Source: Bacterioplanoides sp. SCSIO 12839
GTDB lineage: Bacteria > Pseudomonadota > Gammaproteobacteria > Pseudomonadales > Oceanobacteraceae
Assembly (NCBI RefSeq): GCF_024397975.1
Contig: NZ_CP073745.1
Location: 3,374,501-3,438,500 of the forward strand
Reading direction: 5' to 3'
DNA: 64,000 bases
The number at the start of each line of letters is the position of its first letter. The stretch's first letter is position 1. This document shows, piece by piece, positions 53,761 through 61,582 of the stretch. The translations under genes were made by a program, and so were the position numbers. The notes under the pieces are model-generated. The model saw only the letters and a program-made list of their open reading frames with translations, did not search any database and was not told the origin of the DNA.

Positions 53761-56631
53761 ATGCCTAAATCCAAATTGATTCCCACACTGTTATCGAGCG
53801 CCATTGCGGCCAGTGCGTTGGTGAGCGTGACATTGCCATCGATTTCTTACGCCAATAATGAAGGTGCTGTTGCCTGGATTCTGCCTGGTGATCAATGGAA
53901 AACACTGGAGACAGAACACTTTGCTTTTCATTTTCTGGAACAGCATCAACAAATGGCCAAACGTGCCGCAACCATTTCAGAAACCCAGTGGCCTATTTTA
54001 ACCAAACGCCTGGGGTGGACTCCCAAAGATAAAGTCCAGGTTGTTTTGACTGATGACATTGATGCGTCAAATGGCTGGGCTCATGTCGAACCCTTTAATC
54101 AAATGCGCCTGTTCCTCAGCCCTCCCGATGGCGGTACCACACTGGAAGCCTATGATGACTGGCTGAACCTGCTGATTACCCACGAACTGACTCATGTTAT
54201 TCACATCGATATGGCACGGGGTATTCCCGGCTCGGTGCGTAAAATATTAGGGCGTCATACGCTGACATTCCCTCATGCTTATCAACCCGGCTTTCTGATC
54301 GAAGGGCTGGCGGTTTATACAGAAACCAATCATGAACTGGGTTTGGGTCGTGGTCAGAGCAAGGGCTATGATATGCAAATGCGCATGGAAGTCTTAAACG
54401 GCATCGACGACCTGAATCAGGTTGCGATTACCTTACGCGATTGGCCGATCGGCAAACATTATTTGTATGGTTATTATTACTACCAATTTTTAACCGATAC
54501 TTATGGTGAAGATAAACTGCGTGAGTATTTAGCGCTGTATTCCCGCAACCTGGTGCCATTCAACTTTCTTTTCTTAAATCCAGATGCCAGAAAAGTTTTT
54601 GGTAAAAATTATCAGGGTCTTTGGCAAGAATTCAGAAGCTGGCTGCAACAACGGTTTGAACCACAAATTGCAGACATTCAACAGCAGAAGATGACCAGCC
54701 TGAATACTGTCAGTAATGAAGGCTATTCTCTTGATGCCAGTGCCAGTAACGGTAAAGACTATTATTACCTCTACCGTAACGGTGAAGACCGACAGCATAT
54801 CGTTAAAGTCAACGAAAGCGGTTCGCTAGAAAAACTGGCTGAAGTTAAAGATGCCAATAATATTGACGTTAATACTAACGGCGACGTGTTATATACCCGC
54901 TTAGTTAACCGGGCAGACGGTCGCGCCTATGCTGATATTTTTATGCTGAAAGACCAGCAGGAAATACGCTTAACCAAAAACAAACGCTATCGCGATATTC
55001 GTTGGATGCCAGTCCAACAAAATCAGCCGTCACGAATATTGGCCAAGCGTTTAAAAGATGGTGTGAGCCAACTGGACTTGTTATCAGCACAAGGCGATCC
55101 ATTAAACACGTTATGGCAAGGTACATTGGATGATGTATTGGGTGAATTTTCGGTATCTCCCGATGGCAACACCATCATTGCTACGGTAAAACGCAAAAAT
55201 CAGGGCTGGAATCTGGAGTTATTTGATATCAACAAGCGTCAGTGGCGAGCCATCACCAACAGCAAAGCCATTGAAACCGGCCCCCAGTTTATTGACAACA
55301 ACACGCTGATTTATGCAGCGGACTACGAAACAACCTACAATATTTATACGCTGGATTTAACCACCCAGAAAATATCGCAGCTGACACACCTGATGGGCGG
55401 CGCTTTATCACCCGAAGTCGTGAACAACAAAGTTTACCTGCAGAATTATACGGCAGATGGCTATGAGCACAGTGTTATAGAAGATGCTGAAATTATTCAG
55501 TCTTTTTCTCTGACCGATATTCGCGGCGAATATAATTATCCTGACCCGTATTCACGGTTTGTTCAGCACAGCGACATTCAGGACTACAGCCCTTGGAAAT
55601 CACTGGTGCCCACACGTTGGATGCCGATTCTGGGTGGTGATGATAATTCCAGCTTTATTGGTGCATCCATCGACGGCAAAGATGCATTATTACGCCACAG
55701 CTATGAAGCATCGTTAATACACGATACAACGAATGGCGTCAGCAGTGGTTCACTGCAATATTTTTATGATAATAAATGGCAGTTCAGTTTTTTACGTGAG
55801 CACGAATACAACGAACGGGACATCAACAATGAAGAGCGACTTCAGGTTCGTGAATCTGACGTGATAGAGATTGCGCGCATCAACCTGTTTTCTGCGTTCG
55901 AAAATGAGCTTCAGTTCAGCCTCGGCTTACACAGCGATAAAGAAAAAGATCTGTCTGGTAAAAACAGTGATAAACGCTTTATTCAATATGAAGACGCAAA
56001 ACAAGAAGGCTTAGTCGGTGCCCGGATTGACTTCTCTAACGCCGAAGGATTTTTGCATTCTCCGGGAACCAGCTGGGGCCATCAGGCCGCCTTTATCTGG
56101 GAAACCAATGATGCGATCAGTAGTGATTATGATGGCAACCGTTATAACCTGAACTGGAGTGTCTTTACCGATCTGCCGGGAACCAGTGTGTTAGCCTTCA
56201 ATACCTCAAACGCTTATGGCGATGATGACGCCAAACGTTTTGACCTCGGCGGAAATGACCTGCAAACCACCGACACCCTATTCGGGCGTGATAGCTGGGC
56301 ACTGCGTGGCTACAGCGATACCGTACAAAGTGGCAGCCGGTTAAATGTGAACACACTGGAGTGGCGCACCCGCCTTGGGGATATTGAACGCAACTGGGAT
56401 ATTTTCCCTCTGGGTCTGGGTAATATGAGTGCCAACGTGTTTGTTGATTCGGGCGCAGCCTGGCAGGACCAGCAAGACGCAAAATACCTGACCTCTGCTG
56501 GCGTTGAGTTCAGTACCGAATTGGTGGTGTTTTACGCCATGCCATTACCGTTAAGGCTGGGCTATGCCCACGGTTTTGACAAAGATGAAGGAAAAGACGA
56601 GGTCTACCTCAGTATTGGCTATCAGTTCTGA
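53761..56631 (+). CDS. Predicted metalloprotease/beta-propeller/outer-membrane barrel protein
   Basis: 956 residues. Signal peptide (1-31, cleavage near 'ISYA'). A gluzincin-like peptidase domain (about 35-310) has HELTH at 141-145 and 'IEGLAVYTET' with the third ligand candidate E181. A propeller-like middle region follows (about 315-605; TolB-like blades such as 'GEFSVSPDGNTIIATV'). The C-terminus (about 640-956) has alternating amphipathic strands and ends '...YLSIGYQF', the terminal Phe typical of BAM substrates. It is probably an outer-membrane protein with a periplasmic or surface protease. No partner gene adjoins; substrate unknown. Confidence 0.8.
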   Translation: MPKSKLIPTLLSSAIAASALVSVTLPSISYANNEGAVAWILPGDQWKTLETEHFAFHFLEQHQQMAKRAATISETQWPILTKRLGWTPKDKVQVVLTDDIDASNGWAHVEPFNQMRLFLSPPDGGTTLEAYDDWLNLLITHELTHVIHIDMARGIPGSVRKILGRHTLTFPHAYQPGFLIEGLAVYTETNHELGLGRGQSKGYDMQMRMEVLNGIDDLNQVAITLRDWPIGKHYLYGYYYYQFLTDTYGEDKLREYLALYSRNLVPFNFLFLNPDARKVFGKNYQGLWQEFRSWLQQRFEPQIADIQQQKMTSLNTVSNEGYSLDASASNGKDYYYLYRNGEDRQHIVKVNESGSLEKLAEVKDANNIDVNTNGDVLYTRLVNRADGRAYADIFMLKDQQEIRLTKNKRYRDIRWMPVQQNQPSRILAKRLKDGVSQLDLLSAQGDPLNTLWQGTLDDVLGEFSVSPDGNTIIATVKRKNQGWNLELFDINKRQWRAITNSKAIETGPQFIDNNTLIYAADYETTYNIYTLDLTTQKISQLTHLMGGALSPEVVNNKVYLQNYTADGYEHSVIEDAEIIQSFSLTDIRGEYNYPDPYSRFVQHSDIQDYSPWKSLVPTRWMPILGGDDNSSFIGASIDGKDALLRHSYEASLIHDTTNGVSSGSLQYFYDNKWQFSFLREHEYNERDINNEERLQVRESDVIEIARINLFSAFENELQFSLGLHSDKEKDLSGKNSDKRFIQYEDAKQEGLVGARIDFSNAEGFLHSPGTSWGHQAAFIWETNDAISSDYDGNRYNLNWSVFTDLPGTSVLAFNTSNAYGDDDAKRFDLGGNDLQTTDTLFGRDSWALRGYSDTVQSGSRLNVNTLEWRTRLGDIERNWDIFPLGLGNMSANVFVDSGAAWQDQQDAKYLTSAGVEFSTELVVFYAMPLPLRLGYAHGFDKDEGKDEVYLSIGYQF

Positions 56632-56720
56632 CATATCCTGACTTGTCACAACACTTCCTCCGGGGACAGTTTGATGTAATTACGATATGCTGAAAGTGTT
56701 TGCGTAACTTGTGATTCACT

Positions 56721-57341
56721 ATGATCGATATCGCCGCTACGTTCATTACTTTCTTTGCTGTCGTTGACCCCATCGGCACCGTCCCCGTTTTTCTTGCGGT
56801 TACCCGACAATTTGACGAAAAGGCGCAACGCCGCATTGCTCTGATGGCCACCCTGACGGCGGCAGCCGTATTACTGTTCTTTGTTGTTGCAGGCGAGTTA
56901 ATTCTGAATGCGATGTCGATTCCATTATCCGCATTCCAGATTTCTGGCGGTATCGTATTATTTTTATTTGCATTAACCATGATTTTTGGTGAAAGCAAAC
57001 CCGATGAAGAATTACGTTTATTAAACAATCAGCGTGAAACAGCCATTTTTCCACTGGCCGTGCCTTCTATAGCCAGCCCAGGGGCGATGTTAGCCGCTGT
57101 ATTACTCACTGAAGATTCACTCTATACCCTGACAGAACAGGCACTGACCTTTGTTGTGTTGTTATCAGTGCTCATCGTTACCTACCTGTTAATGCTCATG
57201 TCCGGAAAAATAAACAAAGTCATTGGACTCAGCGGTGCCAGCGTTGTCAGCCGAATCATGGGAGTGATATTAGCGGCCGTGGCAATAACCAACGTCCTGG
57301 AAGGCATCACCAGCTATTTCAACCTGAATGTAACACCATAA
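56721..57341 (+). CDS. MarC-family membrane protein
   Basis: 206 residues, six predicted helices. 'FFAVVDPIGTVPVFLAVT', 'FQISGGIVLFLFALTMI' and 'PLAVPSIASPGAMLAAVLL' are the UPF0056/MarC signature. Inner membrane; despite the name, a role in antibiotic resistance is not supported. Starts 89 bases after the barrel gene. The PsiE gene follows 25 bases after its stop. Confidence 0.92.
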   Translation: MIDIAATFITFFAVVDPIGTVPVFLAVTRQFDEKAQRRIALMATLTAAAVLLFFVVAGELILNAMSIPLSAFQISGGIVLFLFALTMIFGESKPDEELRLLNNQRETAIFPLAVPSIASPGAMLAAVLLTEDSLYTLTEQALTFVVLLSVLIVTYLLMLMSGKINKVIGLSGASVVSRIMGVILAAVAITNVLEGITSYFNLNVTP

Positions 57342-57366
57342 ACATCAGAGAAGAGGAGACTGAAAC

Positions 57367-57837
57367 ATGACAGACAAAAACAAAAAAGTGTCTATTGTTC
57401 ATGAAGAATTACCCGAAGAACACGACGACCCGTTAATTCGTTTTCTTCATCAGATTATTCGTCTCGCCATCAAAACTCTGGCCATACTGATGGTTCTGAT
57501 CATTATCTGGGGGGTAGCGGATGTTGTATTTGTGGTGTATCAGCGTCTGGTTGAACCACCCTTTTTACTCCTCAGCGTGAATGATATTTTTCAGGTATTT
57601 GCTGCTTTTATGGTGGTACTGATTGCCGTCGAAATTTTTATTAACATCCGGCTTTACCTCGGCACGAATGTGTTACCGATACAGCTGGTGATTGCAACAG
57701 CTCTGATGGCAATCGCCCGTAAAGTAATCATTCTCGACTTTGACACGATCACGCCCAACTACATTATGGGCATCGCTGCAGTGGTATTGGCACTGGGAGT
57801 CTCTTATTGGCTGGTCAGTAAAAAATCCTCGCATTAG
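57367..57837 (+). CDS. PsiE-family (phosphate-starvation-inducible E) membrane protein
   Basis: 156 residues, four helices after a charged cytoplasmic N-terminus (about 1-20). 'LLSVNDIFQVFAAFMVVLIA', 'VEIFINIRLYL' and 'ATALMAIARKVIILD' match PsiE. Function unknown. AGAGGAGAC precedes the ATG. Cotranscribed with MarC; convergent with the SnoaL-like gene. Confidence 0.88.
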   Translation: MTDKNKKVSIVHEELPEEHDDPLIRFLHQIIRLAIKTLAILMVLIIIWGVADVVFVVYQRLVEPPFLLLSVNDIFQVFAAFMVVLIAVEIFINIRLYLGTNVLPIQLVIATALMAIARKVIILDFDTITPNYIMGIAAVVLALGVSYWLVSKKSSH

Positions 57838-57875
57838 CACCTGTTGGGCAGGCGCTAATGGCAGAACGTTAATAT

Positions 57876-58412
57876 TCAGAATACGCCGTTGTCATTACGA
57901 ATATCACCGCCACTGATCAGCGAATAAAAACGCATGAAGCCGTCCAGCGCCTGAATCGAATCCCAGTGTTCAACAATACGGCCATTCTCTAAACGCCAGG
58001 TATCAATAATATTCATGCCTTTCCCATCATTGCCGCGATCATCTTTGTTTAGCGTCGCATGGGAGTGAAAAATCACATAATCGCCATCCACATAAATATG
58101 TTTTACGTCGTAGCTGTAGTCAGGGTAGTCTTCAACAAACTCCTGCAGGAAACCCACTAGACCGGTGACTTTGTCTGGCAGATTGCGATTATGCTGTGTG
58201 TAAGCACTGTCATTGTAGTGCTCTAAGACATACTCGAAGTTGTGATTGTTCATCAGGTTCTGCACAAAGTCAGTAATCACTTCAGCGTTCTTCTGCTCCT
58301 GCTCTGTCCAGTTAGCTTTCTGCAATGCAGCCAGATCAATCTGAATGGTATCTTTTGCCTGAGCTGTAACAGCCGTAGCAACCAGTATTAACGAGGTTAT
58401 GAATTTCCACAT
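57876..58412 (-). CDS. Secreted SnoaL-like (NTF2-fold) protein A
   Basis: 178 residues. Signal peptide (1-19, cleavage after 'AQA') and an NTF2/SnoaL-like domain (about 40-170): 'ITDFVQNLMNNHNFEYVLEH', 'YTQHNRNLPDKVTG', 'VIFHSHATLNKDD' and 'IIDTWRLENGRIVEHWDS'. This pattern is that of predicted SnoaL-like aldol-condensation-type enzymes, but the secreted form is unusual. Last gene of a minus-strand cluster of NTF2-fold proteins. Active-site Asp/His positions cannot be assigned with confidence. Confidence 0.82.
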   Translation of the reverse strand: MWKFITSLILVATAVTAQAKDTIQIDLAALQKANWTEQEQKNAEVITDFVQNLMNNHNFEYVLEHYNDSAYTQHNRNLPDKVTGLVGFLQEFVEDYPDYSYDVKHIYVDGDYVIFHSHATLNKDDRGNDGKGMNIIDTWRLENGRIVEHWDSIQALDGFMRFYSLISGGDIRNDNGVF

Positions 58413-58526
58413 AATAAACTCCTGAAAGTTTTCTGTTTTACTGTGTTTTCTAAGTAGTTAGTTACTTATGTATACCATAGTAATTAATCATAACTGGCTG
58501 CACAATTAGGCACAGAAAACTGCCCA

Positions 58527-58560
58527 GGTTACTTTTTAGTAACCTTCAGTTATTACTGAA
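58527..58560. promoter_or_regulatory. Two adjacent perfect hairpins upstream of SnoaL-like gene A
   Basis: GGTTACT-TTTT-AGTAACC (58527-58544, one extra base in loop) and TTCAGT-TATT-ACTGAA (58545-58560) follow each other without a gap. They lie 115-150 bases before the start of the gene at 58412. They could be operators, transcript-processing sites or an attenuator; there is no T-run on either strand. Confidence 0.4.
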
Positions 58561-58635
58561 TATTCAGGAGTGTGTCTTTATAACGCTGCTCTATAAAACT
58601 GGTTTTTAGCCACAGAAGTAATGTCTGCACTAAGC

Positions 58636-58889
58636 CTATTCCGTGAAAAACGCATCAAAAAAAGCGTCTGATTCATACAGACTCCCAGAGAAGCTCTGTA
58701 CGCGTTTGATTTTTCTGCCTTCGACTTGATGCAGCAACACCCAGTTAATATCGATATTGTCATCACCTTTGGTGCTCCAGCCACGGTGTGCATCAATGAC
58801 ATAAGTATCGTTAGCGCAAGAATCATTACTTCAGCGTTAAAGCCCGCAGCCGCTAATTTAGCAAAGAAGTCGGTGAATTCTTTCTCCGT
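58636..58889 (-). pseudogene. Broken SnoaL/NTF2-like gene fragment (frameshifted)
   Basis: Two frames together encode a coherent C-terminal NTF2-like fragment. The first part reads 'EFTDFFAKLAAAGFNAEV' directly after the stop of the upstream gene, in the same frame. Near 58813 a one-base loss shifts the frame; the second part continues 'NDTYVIDAHRGWSTKGDDN', 'INWVLLHQVEGRKIKRVQS' and ends 'SDAFFDAFFTE' at a TAG. There is no start codon or N-terminal half, so the gene has lost about half its length and one base. It is the third NTF2-fold coding sequence in this cluster. Confidence 0.7.
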
Positions 58890-59453
58890 TTATTTCAGTG
58901 AAATTTTCTGACTTTCTTTTCTATCCAAGCGAGCCTTAGCTAATTCCCCCGCCTTACCTAACACATCACGGCTGCCTTTTTCCGAACCCGCTACTAAGGT
59001 CAGGGATTTAATGGTCCAGCCATTCGCGCCCTTTTCCAGCTCATAATTATATTCTCCACTGATTTGCCAGAAGCCATGTTCACCGGTTTTCAGATCGGTT
59101 AAATAATGGTTCGCGGTTATGTCGGCAGTCGCGGTAGCACTGTTACCTTTTACCGTTACCTGCATATTGCTCAGATCATGGCGAGTCAGATCGAACCCAG
59201 GTAACAAACCAGCCCAGGATTTCATCAGTTCGACACGAGGCACAGTTGCAGGCTCTCCACCAAATGCTGAGGTGTAATCCACAAGCACTTCGTCGCTGAA
59301 GATACGACCCAGATACTCAAAAGCATTTTGGTCAGCCAGAGTGCCCATGCTCTGCAATTGCAGCCTAATTTGTTCTTGGTCAAAATTCGGTTTTTCTGCC
59401 TGAGTGGTCATGGCTAACACTCCCATGGTTAATGCGATTAATAATTTTTTCAT
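58890..59453 (-). CDS. Secreted SnoaL-like (NTF2-fold) protein B
   Basis: 187 residues. Signal peptide (1-19, cleavage after 'TQA') and a SnoaL-4-like domain (about 28-155): 'LADQNAFEYLGRIFSDEVLV', 'MKSWAGLLPGFDLTRHDLSN', 'ATADITANHYLTD'. Only weakly similar to protein A. The tail after residue 160 is charged and helical. Stop codon joins in frame with the pseudogene remnant downstream. Third gene of the LysR-linked cluster. Function unknown. Confidence 0.82.
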   Translation of the reverse strand: MKKLLIALTMGVLAMTTQAEKPNFDQEQIRLQLQSMGTLADQNAFEYLGRIFSDEVLVDYTSAFGGEPATVPRVELMKSWAGLLPGFDLTRHDLSNMQVTVKGNSATATADITANHYLTDLKTGEHGFWQISGEYNYELEKGANGWTIKSLTLVAGSEKGSRDVLGKAGELAKARLDRKESQKISLK

Positions 59454-59486
59454 AACGACTTCTCTTACGATGATTGCTTCCGCTGA

Positions 59487-59516
59487 GATGATTGAAGCAA
59501 AAGCGCTTCAATCATC
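59487..59516. promoter_or_regulatory. 12-bp perfect hairpin between hydrolase and SnoaL-like gene B
   Basis: GATGATTGAAGC and GCTTCAATCATC with a six-base loop in the 74-base spacer of the minus-strand cluster. It has no T-run, so it may adjust mRNA stability or downstream expression rather than end transcription. Confidence 0.5.
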
Positions 59517-59527
59517 GGCTACAGGAT

Positions 59528-60406
59528 TTAATTGGCGTTAAAGTGTTGAGCAACCAGGTCGGCAGCTTTGCTCACGTGCTCAGCCACGTCATAAAAATCG
59601 AACTGGGTAACATCCGCCAGCCATTCAGCTTTTACATTTTCACCCGCCGTTTGCAGATACTGTTTGGTACCTGCTGGTAACGCCATCGCTTCAGAAGCGA
59701 CCATAAGCACTGGTTTATCTTGTTTCCCGGCATGAGCCAAAGCGTTATAGGTTAACCATGGTTTCCAGGAAGCGACGTTAAATTGATTATCGTATTCCGG
59801 GATCAAACCACGACCAGCTTCTGTGTAATAAGGTGCCTGGAACATCAGTGAGTTTTCGTTGGTGGTACTGGCCGCTTCAATCAGAACGGCGTCATCTGCG
59901 GCAGCAGCTTCTTCACCCGCTTTAATCAGGCCATTAACATTGTCTTCACCACCATAAATAGCATTGGCTAATTCGCGATCATGCAACCATGGCGCAACAA
60001 CCGCAGCCGCTTTAACTTTGGCATTTTGATTGACCGCATCCAGCATATAACCTGCCGATGCACAGACGCCTAAGCCGTAAATTCGGGAAGTATCTATATC
60101 TGAAAATTCACTGGCTTGTTGGCCTGTAACCATATCAATAACCGCGGCAATATCCGCCGTTTTACGCGCCGGATCTTCCAGGTATTTCACATCATCAGCT
60201 GACTCTCCCCAGCCACGAAAATCAAATACCAAGACAGCAAAACCACGCTCGGATAATGCTTGTGCATAGGTCGTTGGCATTTGTTCTTTCACCGTGGTCC
60301 AGGCACCGGTAATAATCGCCAAGGGCAGATTTTTTTGTTCACCTTCCGGCAAATACAGATTGGCAGCTAATTCACCAACAGAGGTTTTCAGAGTTAACGT
60401 TTTCAT
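59528..60406 (-). CDS. YcjY-like alpha/beta hydrolase
   Basis: 292 residues. 'AIITGAWTTVKEQMPTTYAQ', 'VLVFDFRGWGESADD' and an unusual elbow 'GLGVCASAGYM' (Cys near 127) are those of the YcjY/dienelactone-hydrolase-like group, where a Cys takes the place of Ser. 'VAEHVSKAA' supplies the His near 276. No signal peptide. It lies 41 bases after the quinone reductase-SnoaL gene on the same strand and is followed by two SnoaL-like genes; one role could be breakdown of a lactone or ester. Substrate unknown. Confidence 0.82.
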   Translation of the reverse strand: MKTLTLKTSVGELAANLYLPEGEQKNLPLAIITGAWTTVKEQMPTTYAQALSERGFAVLVFDFRGWGESADDVKYLEDPARKTADIAAVIDMVTGQQASEFSDIDTSRIYGLGVCASAGYMLDAVNQNAKVKAAAVVAPWLHDRELANAIYGGEDNVNGLIKAGEEAAAADDAVLIEAASTTNENSLMFQAPYYTEAGRGLIPEYDNQFNVASWKPWLTYNALAHAGKQDKPVLMVASEAMALPAGTKQYLQTAGENVKAEWLADVTQFDFYDVAEHVSKAADLVAQHFNAN

Positions 60407-60447
60407 ACTTTGCTCCTGAGTTTTTTATATATTTTTATCGTGAAAAT

Positions 60448-61416
60448 TTAAACAGGCTCTACCTGATAATCATGAATCGTCACGGCACCGTGTTCGTCCA
60501 ACGTTACCTGCCAGGTTCCGTTCACCAGCAAGTTGATGGCTTCACCATTAAATGGCGATTCCGGGAATGTCTCAGCCAATAAACGAATACGTAATTCAGC
60601 CTGATAACCGTTTTCAGTTTGTGAGACTTCGATTTGCTCGACCTGATGATCACAACCCGGCTTAAAGGTGCGGCGGGCTATTTCATACCAGGCGCTAAAG
60701 CCCTGATGGCCTTTGAATTTTCCTTCAGGCATATTCCAGTTCACATCCGGTGCTAAACGCTGGGTGAAAAATTCATCTCCTTCCGGTAATTGGTCGAACT
60801 GGCCGAACCAATCCGCAACAAACTGGCGGATTTTTTCTTCCGCAGAATCCTGAATGGTTTTGATCTCACTGATCAGACGGTTAGCGTGGCCAACAGCGCG
60901 GGCCTGAACATCTTCCAGCTTGTTATACACACCCGGGATATACACCATGCCGTGGGTGTAAACCGGCTTGCGATAATTCATACCCGCCAGATAAGCGGTT
61001 TGCTGCAATGGACGAATAAACTGTTCAATATTGAAGTGGTTGTAGCCCAGCGGATCGTAAGAATCCTGTGGACCACCCACAGTAAATGACAAGAAGAAGT
61101 CTTTGCCTTTTAACTTGTCGCCTTCAGCACCAAAAGCAAAGTTGAAGGCAAAAACATCGTCCATCCACTTTTTCATCAGTGCAGGCACTGAATACCAGTA
61201 GAATGGGAATTGCAGCACCACCACTTGAGCTTCGAGCAATGCTTGCTGCTCGGCTTTGATATTGATGTTGTAGTCTGGATACAAAGCATCCAGACGACGA
61301 ATTTCAACGTTATCCAGTGTACTGTGCAGCTGCTCCAGGATGACGCTATTGGTGTGGGATTGCTCTAGGTCTGGATGACCTGAAATGATCAATACCTTAG
61401 AACTAGACTTACTCAT
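60448..61416 (-). CDS. NAD(P)H:quinone reductase-like protein fused to a C-terminal SnoaL-like domain
   Basis: 322 residues. Residues about 5-195 are a flavodoxin-like NAD(P)H oxidoreductase ('LIISGHPDLEQSHTNSVILE', 'VVVLQFPFYWYSVPALMKKW', 'FTVGGPQDSYDPLGYNHF'). After a helical linker, residues about 200-320 form a second NTF2/SnoaL-like domain ('WNMPEGKFKGHQGFSAWYEI', 'FNGEAINLLVNGTW'). Usual members of the KefF/MdaB group lack this tail, so it is a natural fusion. First gene of the minus-strand cluster; divergent from LysR, with a textbook operator in the spacer. Probably reduces a quinone or related electrophile. Confidence 0.85.
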   Translation of the reverse strand: MSKSSSKVLIISGHPDLEQSHTNSVILEQLHSTLDNVEIRRLDALYPDYNINIKAEQQALLEAQVVVLQFPFYWYSVPALMKKWMDDVFAFNFAFGAEGDKLKGKDFFLSFTVGGPQDSYDPLGYNHFNIEQFIRPLQQTAYLAGMNYRKPVYTHGMVYIPGVYNKLEDVQARAVGHANRLISEIKTIQDSAEEKIRQFVADWFGQFDQLPEGDEFFTQRLAPDVNWNMPEGKFKGHQGFSAWYEIARRTFKPGCDHQVEQIEVSQTENGYQAELRIRLLAETFPESPFNGEAINLLVNGTWQVTLDEHGAVTIHDYQVEPV

Positions 61417-61505
61417 AACAACCTCTGTATGTCTCTGCGTTTTGATTTGATAACTGCAGTCTATGCTTGGGTTTTAGTAAGTTTTAGAGCAATAAAAACT
61501 AATGG

Positions 61506-61528
61506 ATTGTTAGGCATCAACTAACAAT
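61506..61528. promoter_or_regulatory. LysR-type operator of the quinone reductase-SnoaL cluster
   Basis: ATTGTTAG-GCATCAA-CTAACAAT, a perfect 8-7-8 dyad that fits the LysR T-N11-A rule, centred 66 bases before LysR and about 100 before the divergent gene. It probably controls both genes. Confidence 0.72.
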
Positions 61529-61582
61529 GTTAAATTCTATTCAGATCAACCAGTTACAGGCTTTGAGCAACAGGAATCGGTT

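Noticed and set aside
58578..58826. 82-codon minus-strand ORF as an intact gene
   Set aside because: The protein sense lies in two frames joined near 58813; this ORF follows only one of them and so is a by-product of the pseudogene.
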